A stretch of DNA of 64,000 nt from positions 196,799 through 260,798 of the forward strand of contig NZ_JACSQV010000002.1 of assembly GCF_014836445.1 (NCBI RefSeq). Direction: 5' to 3'. The position numbers and the translations under genes were made by a program. Each line of letters starts with the position of its first letter. Position 1 is the first letter of the stretch. Below, in pieces: positions 7,671 through 17,008 of the stretch. The notes under the pieces were generated by a model. That model was given only the letters and a program-made list of their open reading frames with translations. It ran no database searches and was not told the DNA's origin. The DNA is from Cellulomonas avistercoris (GTDB lineage Bacteria; Actinomycetota; Actinomycetes; Actinomycetales; Cellulomonadaceae).

Positions 7671-8342
7671 ATGACTCCCACCACGTCCCGCCGCCTGCGC
7701 GTCGCCCTCGTCGAGGACCAGCCACTCTTCCGCTCCATGCTCGAACGGACCCTGGCCGACGTGCCGGACCTCGAGCTGGTGGCCGCCGTCGGCACCGTCG
7801 CCGAGGCCCGAGCCGTCCTGACACCGGGGGTCGCCGACGTCGTCGTCCTCGACATCGACCTGCCCGACGGCAACGGCATCGCGCTGGGCGTCACGCTGCG
7901 GCGGGAGCAGCCGGACCTGGGCGTGCTGCTGCTCTCGGCGCACGACGCGATGGACCTGCTGCTCGACCTGCCGCGCGACGTCGCGCACGGCTGGTGCTAC
8001 CTGTCGAAGAACAGCGGGACGAGCGAGAAGGCGCTCATGCACGCCGTGCGCGCCGCCGCCGCGGGCGAGACCGTGCTGGACCCGACGCTGCTGCAGCGCG
8101 TCTCGCCGCGCGCGGGGTCGGCCGTCTCGCGCCTCACGCGCCGGCAGTACGAGGTGCTGCAGCTGCTCGCCCAGGGGTTGTCGAACTCCGGCATCGCCGA
8201 CCGGCTGGAGATCACCGAGAAGTCCGTCCAGAACCACGTGTACGCGGTCTACGCGGCGCTCGGCATCGACGCCGAGCCCGCGCGCAACCCGCGCGTGAGC
8301 GCCGCGCTGCGGCTGCTGGAGGAGACGGGTCCGTCCCTGTGA
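7671..8342 (+). CDS. LuxR/NarL-family response regulator
   Basis: A 223-residue protein with an N-terminal receiver (acidic VEDQ, phospho-acceptor Asp61 in VVVLDIDLPDG, Lys in LSKNS) and a C-terminal LuxR-type helix-turn-helix (about 150-210, LTRRQYEVLQLLAQGLSNSG). It should be phosphorylated by the divergent kinase and bind DNA as a dimer. ATG 7671 follows a CATACT box (7658-7663) by 7 nt with no Shine-Dalgarno sequence, so the transcript may be leaderless. Targets are unknown. Confidence 0.92.
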   Translation: MTPTTSRRLRVALVEDQPLFRSMLERTLADVPDLELVAAVGTVAEARAVLTPGVADVVVLDIDLPDGNGIALGVTLRREQPDLGVLLLSAHDAMDLLLDLPRDVAHGWCYLSKNSGTSEKALMHAVRAAAAGETVLDPTLLQRVSPRAGSAVSRLTRRQYEVLQLLAQGLSNSGIADRLEITEKSVQNHVYAVYAALGIDAEPARNPRVSAALRLLEETGPSL

Positions 8343-8391
8343 ACGGCGCGCGCGACCAGCGCGCGCTCCCGAGGAGCACGAGGAGGACGTC

Positions 8392-9153
8392 GTGGTGCTG
8401 ATCGGTGCGCACGTGCGCGGTGCCGAGCCCCTGGTCGAGGCCGAGCGCGTGGGAGCCCAGGCCGTGCAGGTGTTCCTGGCCGACCCGCAGGGGTGGAAGA
8501 AGCCCGTGCGCCGGCCGGACGCCGACGACCTGATCGCCGCGGACCTGGGGATCTACGCGCACGCCCCGTACCTGGTGAACGTCGCGTCCACCAACAACCG
8601 CATCCGCATCCCGAGCCGCAACATGATCGCGCAGCACGCCGCGGCCGCGGCCGACCTGGGCGCGCGCGGCCTGGTCGTCCACGGCGGGCACGTCGGTGAC
8701 GGCGACGACGTCGCGGTCGGCATCGAGAACTGGCGCAAGACCTTCGAGCGCGCGACGTTCCCCGTCCGGGTGCTCGTCGAGAACACCGCGGGCGGCGAGA
8801 ACGCGTGCGCCCGCACGCTCGACCGCTGGGCGCAGCTGTGGGACGCCATCGGCGGGTACGACGTGGGCGTGTGCCTCGACACGTGCCACGCGTGGGCCGC
8901 GGGCGAGGACCTCGAGACGATCGTCGAGCGCCTCACCGCGATCACGGGACGCGTCGACCTGGTCCACGCCAACTCCTCGCGCGACCCGCACGGGTCCAGC
9001 CGCGACCGCCACGCGGGCTTCGCGGACGGCACGATCCCGCGCGAGCTCATCGCCCACGTCGTGCGCGAGGCCGGCTGCGACGTCGTCGTCGAGACGCCGT
9101 CCGAGACGCAGGGCGACGACATCGCCTACCTGCGCGAGGCGCTCGGCCTCTAG
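8392..9153 (+). CDS. nfo: Deoxyribonuclease IV (AP endonuclease, Nfo type)
   Basis: A 253-residue AP-endonuclease-2 family TIM barrel that cuts 5' of abasic sites, the step after Ung in base-excision repair. Zinc-ligand motifs are visible: IYAHAPYLVN, VVHGGH, VLVENTAGG, VCLDTCHAWAAG, DLVHANSSRDPHGS and a C-terminal VVETPS. GTG 8392 is preceded by AGGAGG at good spacing. The TAG stop ends one nucleotide before the 3' end of a convergent tRNA gene, leaving no room for a terminator. Confidence 0.93.
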   Translation: MVLIGAHVRGAEPLVEAERVGAQAVQVFLADPQGWKKPVRRPDADDLIAADLGIYAHAPYLVNVASTNNRIRIPSRNMIAQHAAAAADLGARGLVVHGGHVGDGDDVAVGIENWRKTFERATFPVRVLVENTAGGENACARTLDRWAQLWDAIGGYDVGVCLDTCHAWAAGEDLETIVERLTAITGRVDLVHANSSRDPHGSSRDRHAGFADGTIPRELIAHVVREAGCDVVVETPSETQGDDIAYLREALGL

Positions 9154-9154
9154 G

Positions 9155-9231
9155 TGGAGCCCCCTGTCGGATTCGAACCGACGACCTGCTGTTTACAAGA
9201 CAGCTGCTCTGGCCAGCTGAGCTAAGGAGGC
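9155..9231 (-). tRNA. tRNA-Thr (anticodon UGU)
   Basis: The minus strand folds as a full cloverleaf. The acceptor GCCTCCT pairs with AGGGGGC, the D arm is GCTC...GAGC, the anticodon stem GCTGT/ACAGC closes the loop CTTGTAA (anticodon TGT), and the T arm is GTCGG TTCGAAT CCGAC. The terminal CCA is encoded. The mature 3' end lies 1 nt from the nfo stop codon. Confidence 0.97.
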
Positions 9232-9307
9232 GAGGCGGCCAGGGTACCGGCCGGGACGCCGCGGGCGCCCGCCCCTCGCGGGGACGGACGCCCGTGGCGC
9301 GAGCGGC

Positions 9308-10234
9308 TCAGCCCTTGGCCGCGACCGCGTCGAGGACGGCCTGCGTGAGGGGGCCGGTGCTGTACAGGTCGCCGCCCTCCCACTTCTCGCCGTCGATGAG
9401 GACGGTCGGCGTGCTCAGCCCGCCCAGGTCGGCCGCAGCCTGCTGGGTCGTCGCGGCGACGAACGGCGCGTAGCGGCGCCACGTGCCCTCGCGGGACTCC
9501 TTCTCGTCCTCGGACGTCGCGACCTCGTACGTGCCGTCGACCGTCTCGGTGAACGTGTCGACGACCGCCTGCGGGACGCCGACCTCGAGCGCGATCTCGG
9601 CGATCCGCGCGTCCTTGAGGCCCGCGGTGCCCTCCTCCGGCTGGTTGGCGTACAGCGCGGTGACGAACGCCGTGTAGTGCTCCGGGTCCTCGGCGGCGAC
9701 GGCGGCCGCCGCGTTCGCGGCGCGCGTCGAGTAGAACGTGCCCTGCGAGTTGCCGTCGAGGAACGCGATGTTCTTGTAGACGACCGTGATGCCGTCCTCC
9801 GCGGCGAGCGCGTCGAGCTCACCCGAGTTCGCGGCGTCGAACTTCCCGCACCAGGGGCACATGAAGTCGAAGTAGACCTCGACGACGACGTCGTCCTCGC
9901 CACCGGCCTCGCCGACGCCCGCGGCGCTGATCGGGATGCCGCCGGTCTCGTCGGCGGCGTCGGGGGTGTCGATGTCGTCGAACGCGGGGACGAGCGTGTT
10001 CTCGGTGCCGCCGGCGAAGACGACGTCACCGTAGGCCTCGGCGTTGGCCTGGCCCTGACGGACGATCACGAAGACGACGGCGCCCAGGACGAGGACGGCC
10101 GCGAGGAGGCCGCCGATCGCGATCAGCCGGGTGCGCTTCGCCTTGCGCTCCTGCTCCTGGCGCATCTGGAGCGCCTTCGCGCGCGCGTCGTCGCGCCGCT
10201 GCGTCTTGGTGGGTCGGGGGTCGTTGGTGGGCAT
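9308..10234 (-). CDS. Membrane-anchored DsbA-like thioredoxin protein
   Basis: A 308-residue protein with a highly charged cytoplasmic N-terminus (residues 1-35), one membrane helix (36-58) and an extracytoplasmic DsbA/thioredoxin_4 domain. The redox motif CPWC is at 126-129 and the cis-Pro loop is near STPTVLID. It should oxidise or isomerise disulfides in exported proteins; the Cys-containing surface proteins at 3183-4312 are possible clients (inference). ATG 10234 is preceded by a purine-rich site. No VKOR-type partner is recognisable next to it. Confidence 0.9.
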   Translation of the reverse strand: MPTNDPRPTKTQRRDDARAKALQMRQEQERKAKRTRLIAIGGLLAAVLVLGAVVFVIVRQGQANAEAYGDVVFAGGTENTLVPAFDDIDTPDAADETGGIPISAAGVGEAGGEDDVVVEVYFDFMCPWCGKFDAANSGELDALAAEDGITVVYKNIAFLDGNSQGTFYSTRAANAAAAVAAEDPEHYTAFVTALYANQPEEGTAGLKDARIAEIALEVGVPQAVVDTFTETVDGTYEVATSEDEKESREGTWRRYAPFVAATTQQAAADLGGLSTPTVLIDGEKWEGGDLYSTGPLTQAVLDAVAAKG

Positions 10235-10307
10235 GGGTGCTCCTGGTCTCGGGTGCCGGTCCTGACCGGCGGTGGCGTGCGGGGGACGTGCGGGGGCGAC
10301 GTGCGAC

Positions 10308-10346
10308 GGCGAGGTGCCGGGGCGAGGCGCCGGGGCGAGGTGCCGG
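10308..10346. repeat. Three tandem 13-bp repeats
   Basis: Copies of GGCGAGGTGCCGG at 10308-10320, 10321-10333 (one T to C change) and 10334-10346 fill the gap between the thioredoxin gene and the membrane-protein gene. GACGTGCGGGGG-like repeats lie just before them. No coding or hairpin role is evident. Confidence 0.7.
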
Positions 10347-10364
10347 GCGACGTCGCGGTGCGCG

Positions 10365-10922
10365 TCAGCGCGCCGGTGGCCCGCGGCGCGGCCGCGCCGG
10401 GTCGTGCCCGCGGTCCCGCCGCACGCGCACGACGGGACCGCCCGCGAGCAGCAGCGGGCGGGCGGTGGGCACCGGGGTGCCCGCCACGACGACGGGCGGG
10501 ACCAGGTGCGACGCGAGGAGCGCGGCGACGGCCGCCACGCCTCGCCGTGCCACGACGCCGAGGCCCAGGCCGCACGCCGTCAGCAGCACGTGGGCCGCGA
10601 CGACGGGCAGCGCGACGCTGAGCAGCAGGACGGCGCCGGTCGACGCCGAGCCGAGTCCCAGTGCGCCGTCGGGGCACTCGGACGCGGAGCGCAGCAGGGC
10701 CATCCGCACGCCGAGCGCCGCCAGCGGTCCGTCGGCCACGACGCACTGGTGCAGCAGCACACGCCCCTGCGCCCCCACGACGACGGACAGGACGGCCAGC
10801 GTCGTGCCGACGGCGCCGAGCAGGTGGGTGCGCAGCAGGTCGGGGCGCACCTGCGAGCCGGGCCGTGAGCGGGCACGCCGGACGACGGGGGCCACCGCCC
10901 GTCCCGTCGAGGTCGCACGCAC
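10365..10922 (-). CDS. Small integral membrane protein, unknown function
   Basis: A 185-residue protein not recognised. It has an Arg-rich N-terminus and four or so hydrophobic segments (about residues 32-52, 58-74, 93-125, 128-150), then a charged Arg/Pro-rich tail. A Cys and a His occur in VLLHQCVVADGP and another Cys in SASECPDG. GC at third codon positions supports coding in this frame. The start is GTG 10922, 6 nt after TACCCT (10929-10934), so probably leaderless. It lies between the thioredoxin and the kinase genes on the same strand, with a 65-nt gap to the latter. Confidence 0.6.
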   Translation of the reverse strand: MRATSTGRAVAPVVRRARSRPGSQVRPDLLRTHLLGAVGTTLAVLSVVVGAQGRVLLHQCVVADGPLAALGVRMALLRSASECPDGALGLGSASTGAVLLLSVALPVVAAHVLLTACGLGLGVVARRGVAAVAALLASHLVPPVVVAGTPVPTARPLLLAGGPVVRVRRDRGHDPARPRRGPPAR

Positions 10923-10928
10923 GGCACC

Positions 10929-10934
10929 AGGGTA
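10929..10934 (-). promoter_or_regulatory. -10 box TACCCT of the small membrane protein gene
   Basis: TACCCT on the minus strand lies 6 nt from GTG 10922 with no ribosome-binding site, in keeping with a leaderless start. Confidence 0.4.
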
Positions 10935-10987
10935 GGGCCCGGCGACCGCGGGGTCACCCGCCCTGGGTCCCGCACCTGCGGGCGGGG

Positions 10988-13201
10988 TCAGGGACGCGGC
11001 AGGGTCGGTGTCGGCAACGGCGACCAGCTGATCGGCTGCACGTCCAGCACCTGGCTCGTGAGCAGCACCGCGAGGACGAGCGCCACGACGACCACGACGA
11101 GCGCGCCCACCGGGCCCGGCGCGACGGCCGCGAGCGTGCGACGCGCGCCCGTGCGCGTCATGCGGGACAGCGGCCCCCACCACAGGAAGACGACGGCGAG
11201 CGCCACGAGCGCGCCCACGACGAGCATCGCGGTCTGCCCCTGGGGCTCCTGCCCGGGCGGCGACCCGCCGATCTCCCAGCGTCCCGAGCCCAGCAGCCAC
11301 CAGCCCAGCCCGCCGACGATGAGCACGACCGCACCGCCGACGAGGAGCGACGGCAGCACGCCGAGCACCGACCGCAGCAGGTACCAGGGGGTCGAGACGA
11401 CCGCGACGAGCCGGTCCCCGCGGCGCACCCCGCGGCGCTCGCGCCGCCCGTGCATCGCCTCGACCGTGGCACCGACGGTCCGCACGACCACGACGAGCAC
11501 GAGGACCGTCGCCACGGTCAGGACCGGGTAGAGCATCCCCGCGAGGGCCACGACCAGCCCGAGGGCCAGCAGCGACCCCCAGCGCCGGCGCGCCGGCGGG
11601 CGCTCGTACCAGGGGCCCTCGTCCTCGCCCTCGACGTCCGTCTGGTCGAGGTCCTCCTCGATCCAGTCGACACCGTCGTGGCGTGAGCCGTCGGCGTCGT
11701 CGTCGTCGCCGTCGTCGTCGTAGCCGTCGTCGCCGCCGTCGGTCCCGGCGGGCGACGCGGGCACGGCCGGCGCGGCGGGCCCGCGGACCGGGACCGCGAC
11801 CGTGAGGCCGTCACGCACGGGTGCGGTCGGCGGCGCCACGACGGCCGTGGCCCCGGTGGCACCTGCCGACGTCCCCACGGCGACGGTCTGCAGCCCGTCC
11901 TGCGGCGACGGTCCGCGCTGCGCGACCAGCTCGGTGGCGAGGTCGTCCTCGTCGGTCCCGTCGCCCTGGTCCTCGTCGAGGAGGTCCTCGTCGACGTCGA
12001 GCGCCTCGTCGTCCTCGTCGAGCGCCTCGTCGATCGGGTCCGCGCCCTCGTCGAGGAGGTCCTCGTCGTCGTCGAGCGCCTCGTCGTCCTCGTCGAGGAG
12101 GTCCTCGTCGTCGTCGAGGAGGTCCTCGTCGTGGTCGAGCGCCTCGTCGTCGAGCACCTCGCCGTGCTCGTCGAGCGGGTCCGCGCCCGGGTCGACGTCG
12201 TCCGCCCCGACCTCGTCCGCGCCGTCCTCGTCCGACCCGTCGTCGTCCGCGTCACCCGGCGTCGCCGCGAGCCCCGCGGCGAGCGCCACGGCACCCGCCG
12301 CTCCGGCGGCCCCCGCCCCGGCCACCGCGGCACCGGACGCGACCCCCGTCCCCAGGGCGAGCGTCGGCACGGCCCCGGGCGGCAGCTCCCCCTGCTCGGC
12401 GACCGTCCGCAGCGCCGCGACGACGTCCTCGGGGTCGCTGCGGTCCGCGGGCTCGGGGCGCAGGGCACCCGCGATCGCGGCGCGCGTGAGCGGGCCGACA
12501 CCGTCGAGGTCCACCTCACCGGAGCGGGCGCGCGCCAGCACGGCCTCGACGGGACGCGTGCCGAACGGGTCGCGGCCCGTCGCCGCGAACGCCAGGAGCG
12601 CCGCCCAGCCCCACAGGTCGGTCGCAGGCCCCGGCTCGCCGCCGTCGAGCAGCTCGGGGGCCAGGTAGCCCGGCGTGCCGAGCACGAAGCCCGCGGTCGT
12701 GAGGTTGGCGTCGTCGTCGACGCCCTGCGCGAGGCCGAAGTCGATGAGCACGGGCCCGTCGGCCGTCAGCAGGACGTTCGACGGCTTGAGGTCACGGTGC
12801 ACCACACCCGCCGCGTGCACGGCCGCGAGCGCGGAGCGCAGGCCCTCGGCGAGCGAGAGGAGCTCGTCGGCGTCCAGCGGGCCGTGCGCGCGCACGTGCT
12901 CGGTGAGCGTGTCCCCCGCGACGAGCTCGGTGACGAGGAACGCCTCGGTCGAGTCGGCCTCGGCGTCCAGGACGGCCGCGACCGCGGGGTGGCGCAGGCG
13001 CTGCAGGGCGGCGACCTCGCGCATGAGCCGCGTCCGCACGACCGCGTCCGACGCGACGTGCGGGTGCAGCAGCTTGAGCGCGACCGCGTCACCCCCGCCG
13101 TCCACGGCGCGGTAGACCGTCCCCATGCCGCCCGAGCCGAGCGGCGCCACGATCGTGTAGCCCCCGATCTGGGACCCCGGCGTCAGACCGCTCCGCTCCA
13201 T
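10988..13201 (-). CDS. Ser/Thr protein kinase with acidic repeat and membrane tail
   Basis: A 737-residue protein. Residues 15-275 are a Hanks-type kinase: GSGGMG loop, ALK (Lys43), HRDLKPSN (catalytic Asp137), DFG (154-156) and GTPGYLAPE. Next comes an Ala-rich stretch, then a very acidic low-complexity region (about 315-425) built of DEDLLDD-like units, and a C-terminal part with five or six hydrophobic helices. The kinase is thus cytoplasmic and membrane-tethered by its tail, unlike PknB, which has PASTA domains outside. ATG 13201 follows TAGGTT by 7 nt (leaderless). Substrates are unknown. Confidence 0.9.
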   Translation of the reverse strand: MERSGLTPGSQIGGYTIVAPLGSGGMGTVYRAVDGGGDAVALKLLHPHVASDAVVRTRLMREVAALQRLRHPAVAAVLDAEADSTEAFLVTELVAGDTLTEHVRAHGPLDADELLSLAEGLRSALAAVHAAGVVHRDLKPSNVLLTADGPVLIDFGLAQGVDDDANLTTAGFVLGTPGYLAPELLDGGEPGPATDLWGWAALLAFAATGRDPFGTRPVEAVLARARSGEVDLDGVGPLTRAAIAGALRPEPADRSDPEDVVAALRTVAEQGELPPGAVPTLALGTGVASGAAVAGAGAAGAAGAVALAAGLAATPGDADDDGSDEDGADEVGADDVDPGADPLDEHGEVLDDEALDHDEDLLDDDEDLLDEDDEALDDDEDLLDEGADPIDEALDEDDEALDVDEDLLDEDQGDGTDEDDLATELVAQRGPSPQDGLQTVAVGTSAGATGATAVVAPPTAPVRDGLTVAVPVRGPAAPAVPASPAGTDGGDDGYDDDGDDDDADGSRHDGVDWIEEDLDQTDVEGEDEGPWYERPPARRRWGSLLALGLVVALAGMLYPVLTVATVLVLVVVVRTVGATVEAMHGRRERRGVRRGDRLVAVVSTPWYLLRSVLGVLPSLLVGGAVVLIVGGLGWWLLGSGRWEIGGSPPGQEPQGQTAMLVVGALVALAVVFLWWGPLSRMTRTGARRTLAAVAPGPVGALVVVVVALVLAVLLTSQVLDVQPISWSPLPTPTLPRP

Positions 13202-13208
13202 GACGGGA

Positions 13209-13214
13209 AACCTA
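13209..13214 (-). promoter_or_regulatory. -10 box TAGGTT of the kinase gene
   Basis: TAGGTT on the minus strand lies 7 nt before ATG 13201, with no Shine-Dalgarno sequence in between. Confidence 0.45.
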
Positions 13215-13311
13215 GCCGGTCAGGAGGCGGCAGGGAGCCGTCAGCGCCCGAGCGTGTCACCCCTGGGACGACTAGGGTCGGAGGTCGAGCCACCCGCAAG
13301 GAGCTGATCTG

Positions 13312-14751
13312 GTGCCCATCGACGCGCCGCGCGACGGCCAGGACCTGGTCGTCGTCGCGAACCGCCTCCCCGTCGACGTCACGCTGGACGAGGAGGGGGA
13401 ACCGACCTGGACACGGTCGCCCGGCGGCCTCGTCACGGCGCTGGCGCCGGTCATGTCCAACACCAAGGGCGCCTGGGTCGGGTGGGGCGGGTCCCCCGGG
13501 CTCGAGCTCGAGCCGTTCGAGGTCGACGGCACCGAGCTCGTGCCGGTCATGCTCACCGAGACGGACGTCGAGCGGTACTACGAGGGCTTCTCGAACGACA
13601 CGCTCTGGCCGCTGTACCACGACGTCATCGCTCCCCCGCAGTTCCACCGCCAGTGGTGGGACGCGTACCGCCGCGTCAACGAGCGGTTCGCGCAGGCCGC
13701 CGCCGCCAACGCGGCGCACGGCGCGACGGTCTGGATCCACGACTACCAGCTGCAGCTCGTGCCGGCGTTCCTGCGCGCGCTGCGCCCGGACCTGCGCATC
13801 GGGTACTTCCACCACATCCCGTTCCCACCGCTGGAGATCTTCGCGCAGCTGCCGTGGCGCAAGCAGGTCGTCGAGGGTCTGCTCGGTGCTGACCTCATCG
13901 GGTTCCAGCGCGGCGGGGACGCCGCGAACTTCGTGCGGATCGTGCGACGGCTGACCGACCTGACGACGCGCGGCCAGATGATCACGGTCGACGAGGGCAC
14001 CCCGACGCAGCGCCACGTGCGCGCGCAGGCGTTCCCGATCTCGATCGACTCGCACGCGTTCGACCACCTGGCCCGCACCGACGCCGTCCAGGAGCGCGCG
14101 CGGGAGATCCGCCGCGAGCTGGGCGACCCGCAGTACCTGCTGCTGGGCGTCGACCGGCTCGACTACACCAAGGGCATCCGGCACCGCATCAAGGCGTACG
14201 GCGAGCTGCTGGAGGACGGCCGGCTCTCGGCGACCGAGACCACGCTCGTGCAGGTCGCCAGCCCGAGCCGTGAGAACGTCGGCGCCTACCAGCAGCTGCG
14301 CGACGACGTCGAGCTGCTCGTCGGCCGGATCAACGGGGACCACGGGCAGGTCGGGCACGCACCCGTGCAGTACCTGCACCAGTCGTTCCCGATGGAGGAG
14401 ATGGCGGCCCTGTACCTGGCCGCCGACGTCATGCTCGTCACGGCGCTGCGCGACGGCATGAACCTCGTCGCCAAGGAGTACGTGGCCGCGCGCTCGGACG
14501 AGCGCGGCTGCCTGGTGCTCAGCGAGTTCACGGGCGCCGCCGACGAGCTGGTCGGGTCGGTGCTGGTCAACCCGCACGACATCGACGGCATGAAGGACGC
14601 GATCACCTACGCCGCGCACCTCGACCCCAAGGAGGCGCGCAAGCGCATGCGGCGGCTGCGGCGCCGGGTGCTGACGCACGACGTCGCCGCGTGGTCGGAC
14701 CAGTTCCTCTCGGCCCTGACGGCCGTCCCGGTGAGGGACGACCGTGGCTGA
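13312..14751 (+). CDS. otsA: Trehalose-6-phosphate synthase (GT20)
   Basis: Makes trehalose-6-phosphate from a nucleotide-glucose and glucose-6-phosphate. The 479-residue protein is full length for OtsA. It shows NRLPV, the SPGGLVTAL loop, HDYQLQLVP, a [11 protein letters not shown] donor-site motif and [13 protein letters not shown] 13312 is chosen for AAGGAG upstream. It overlaps otsB by 8 nt, so the two enzymes are translationally coupled for osmoprotectant synthesis. Confidence 0.96.
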   Translation: MPIDAPRDGQDLVVVANRLPVDVTLDEEGEPTWTRSPGGLVTALAPVMSNTKGAWVGWGGSPGLELEPFEVDGTELVPVMLTETDVERYYEGFSNDTLWPLYHDVIAPPQFHRQWWDAYRRVNERFAQAAAANAAHGATVWIHDYQLQLVPAFLRALRPDLRIGYFHHIPFPPLEIFAQLPWRKQVVEGLLGADLIGFQRGGDAANFVRIVRRLTDLTTRGQMITVDEGTPTQRHVRAQAFPISIDSHAFDHLARTDAVQERAREIRRELGDPQYLLLGVDRLDYTKGIRHRIKAYGELLEDGRLSATETTLVQVASPSRENVGAYQQLRDDVELLVGRINGDHGQVGHAPVQYLHQSFPMEEMAALYLAADVMLVTALRDGMNLVAKEYVAARSDERGCLVLSEFTGAADELVGSVLVNPHDIDGMKDAITYAAHLDPKEARKRMRRLRRRVLTHDVAAWSDQFLSALTAVPVRDDRG

Positions 14752-15580
14752 CGCGCACGTGCCGGACGACCACGTGCCCGACGACCAGGTGCCCGACGCG
14801 CAGGTGCCCGACGACCTGCGCGACCGGCTCGTCGCGCTCGGCGGCGACCCCGCCGCACGGCCCCTGCTCGTCGCGCTCGACTTCGACGGCACCCTCGCAC
14901 CGCTGCAGGACGACCCGGCGGCGTCGCGCATCCTGCCCGCGGGGGTCGAGGTGCTCGCCGCGCTGGCGGCGTGGGACGGCGTCGAGCTCGCGCTCGTCTC
15001 GGGCCGCGCGATGGCCGACCTGCACGCGCTCGCGCAGGTGCCGGCCGGCACCTACCTCGTCGGGAGCCACGGTGCCGAGCGCGCCCGGGTCACGCAGTTC
15101 GGCCTCGACCGCGACGTCGTCGAGCTGACGCACGCGCAGGCGGACCTGCTGGCGGCGCTGGGGGCGCGCGCCGCCACCGTGGCGCGCGGCCGCGACGGCG
15201 TGTGGGTCGAGTCCAAGCCGACGGCGGTCGTCGTGCACACGCGCCTCGCGGAGCCGGACGACGCGGCACCCGCGGAGGCGGAGGCGCTCGCGCTGGGCAC
15301 CGAGCTCGGCGTCGGGACGCTCCACGGCAAGGACGTCGTCGAGCTCACGGTGCTGCCGGCGGACAAGGGCACGGCCCTGCAGGCGCTGCGCCACGAGCTG
15401 GGCGCGCCGGTCGTCCTGTACGCCGGCGACGACGTCACCGACGAGCACGCGTTCGCCGCGCTGGACGACCAGGACGTGACGCTCAAGGTCGGTGCCGGGC
15501 AGACCGTCGCGCGCTACCGCGTGGCCGACCCGCACGCCGGCGTGGCCGCCCTGGCGCTGCTGCGCGACGCCCTGCGCTGA
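14744..15580 (+). CDS. otsB: Trehalose-6-phosphate phosphatase
   Basis: Removes phosphate from trehalose-6-phosphate. A 278-residue HAD-family protein with the nucleophile motif [21 protein letters not shown] and the C-terminal [11 protein letters not shown] motif. The N-terminus carries four tandem VPDD-type pentapeptides encoded by 15-bp DNA repeats (14759-14818), which the family does not need. GTG 14744 lies inside the otsA end. Confidence 0.95.
   Translation: MADAHVPDDHVPDDQVPDAQVPDDLRDRLVALGGDPAARPLLVALDFDGTLAPLQDDPAASRILPAGVEVLAALAAWDGVELALVSGRAMADLHALAQVPAGTYLVGSHGAERARVTQFGLDRDVVELTHAQADLLAALGARAATVARGRDGVWVESKPTAVVVHTRLAEPDDAAPAEAEALALGTELGVGTLHGKDVVELTVLPADKGTALQALRHELGAPVVLYAGDDVTDEHAFAALDDQDVTLKVGAGQTVARYRVADPHAGVAALALLRDALR
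14759..14818. repeat. Four in-frame 15-bp repeats at the otsB start
   Basis: Units at 14759, 14774, 14789 and 14804 each encode VPD(D/A)X. The reading frame is kept, so the array lengthens a flexible acidic N-terminal arm of OtsB. Confidence 0.85.
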
Positions 15581-15774
15581 ACGTGGCGGTCCCGTCGGGC
15601 GCCGTATGACCTGTGCCATACTGACGGCGGCCGAGGGAGGTCCGACGGACCCCCCTCGATCCGTGTCAGCGGAGACACATGGGCTCAGCAGGCCCGCGGC
15701 CCCGCGGACCTGCGTTGACACTCTTCACGACGGATCGTCCGGCACGTACCTGCCGGTGAAGGGAAAGTACAGCC

Positions 15775-16899
<1,125 letters not shown>

Positions 16900-16912
16900 C
16901 ACCCAGCACCAC

Positions 16913-16955
16913 ACGCACGAGGCGGGTCCGGCGTCGCCGGGCCCGCCTCGTGCGT
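16913..16955 (+). terminator. Terminator after the sugar ATPase gene
   Basis: Twenty-base-pair stem with one G-T pair (arms 16913-16932 and 16936-16955) and a 3-nt loop, 14 nt past the stop codon. There is no T-run, as is common in actinobacteria. Confidence 0.85.
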
Positions 16956-17008
16956 CTCGTCGAGAGGTGGCTGCGGAGGATGTCGGCGAGACCTGAGAGG
17001 ATCGGGGC

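Noticed and set aside
15715..15743. TTGACA as the -35 of the sugar ATPase gene
   Set aside because: No -10-like hexamer lies at 15-19 nt; a promoter is likely in this gap but cannot be placed.
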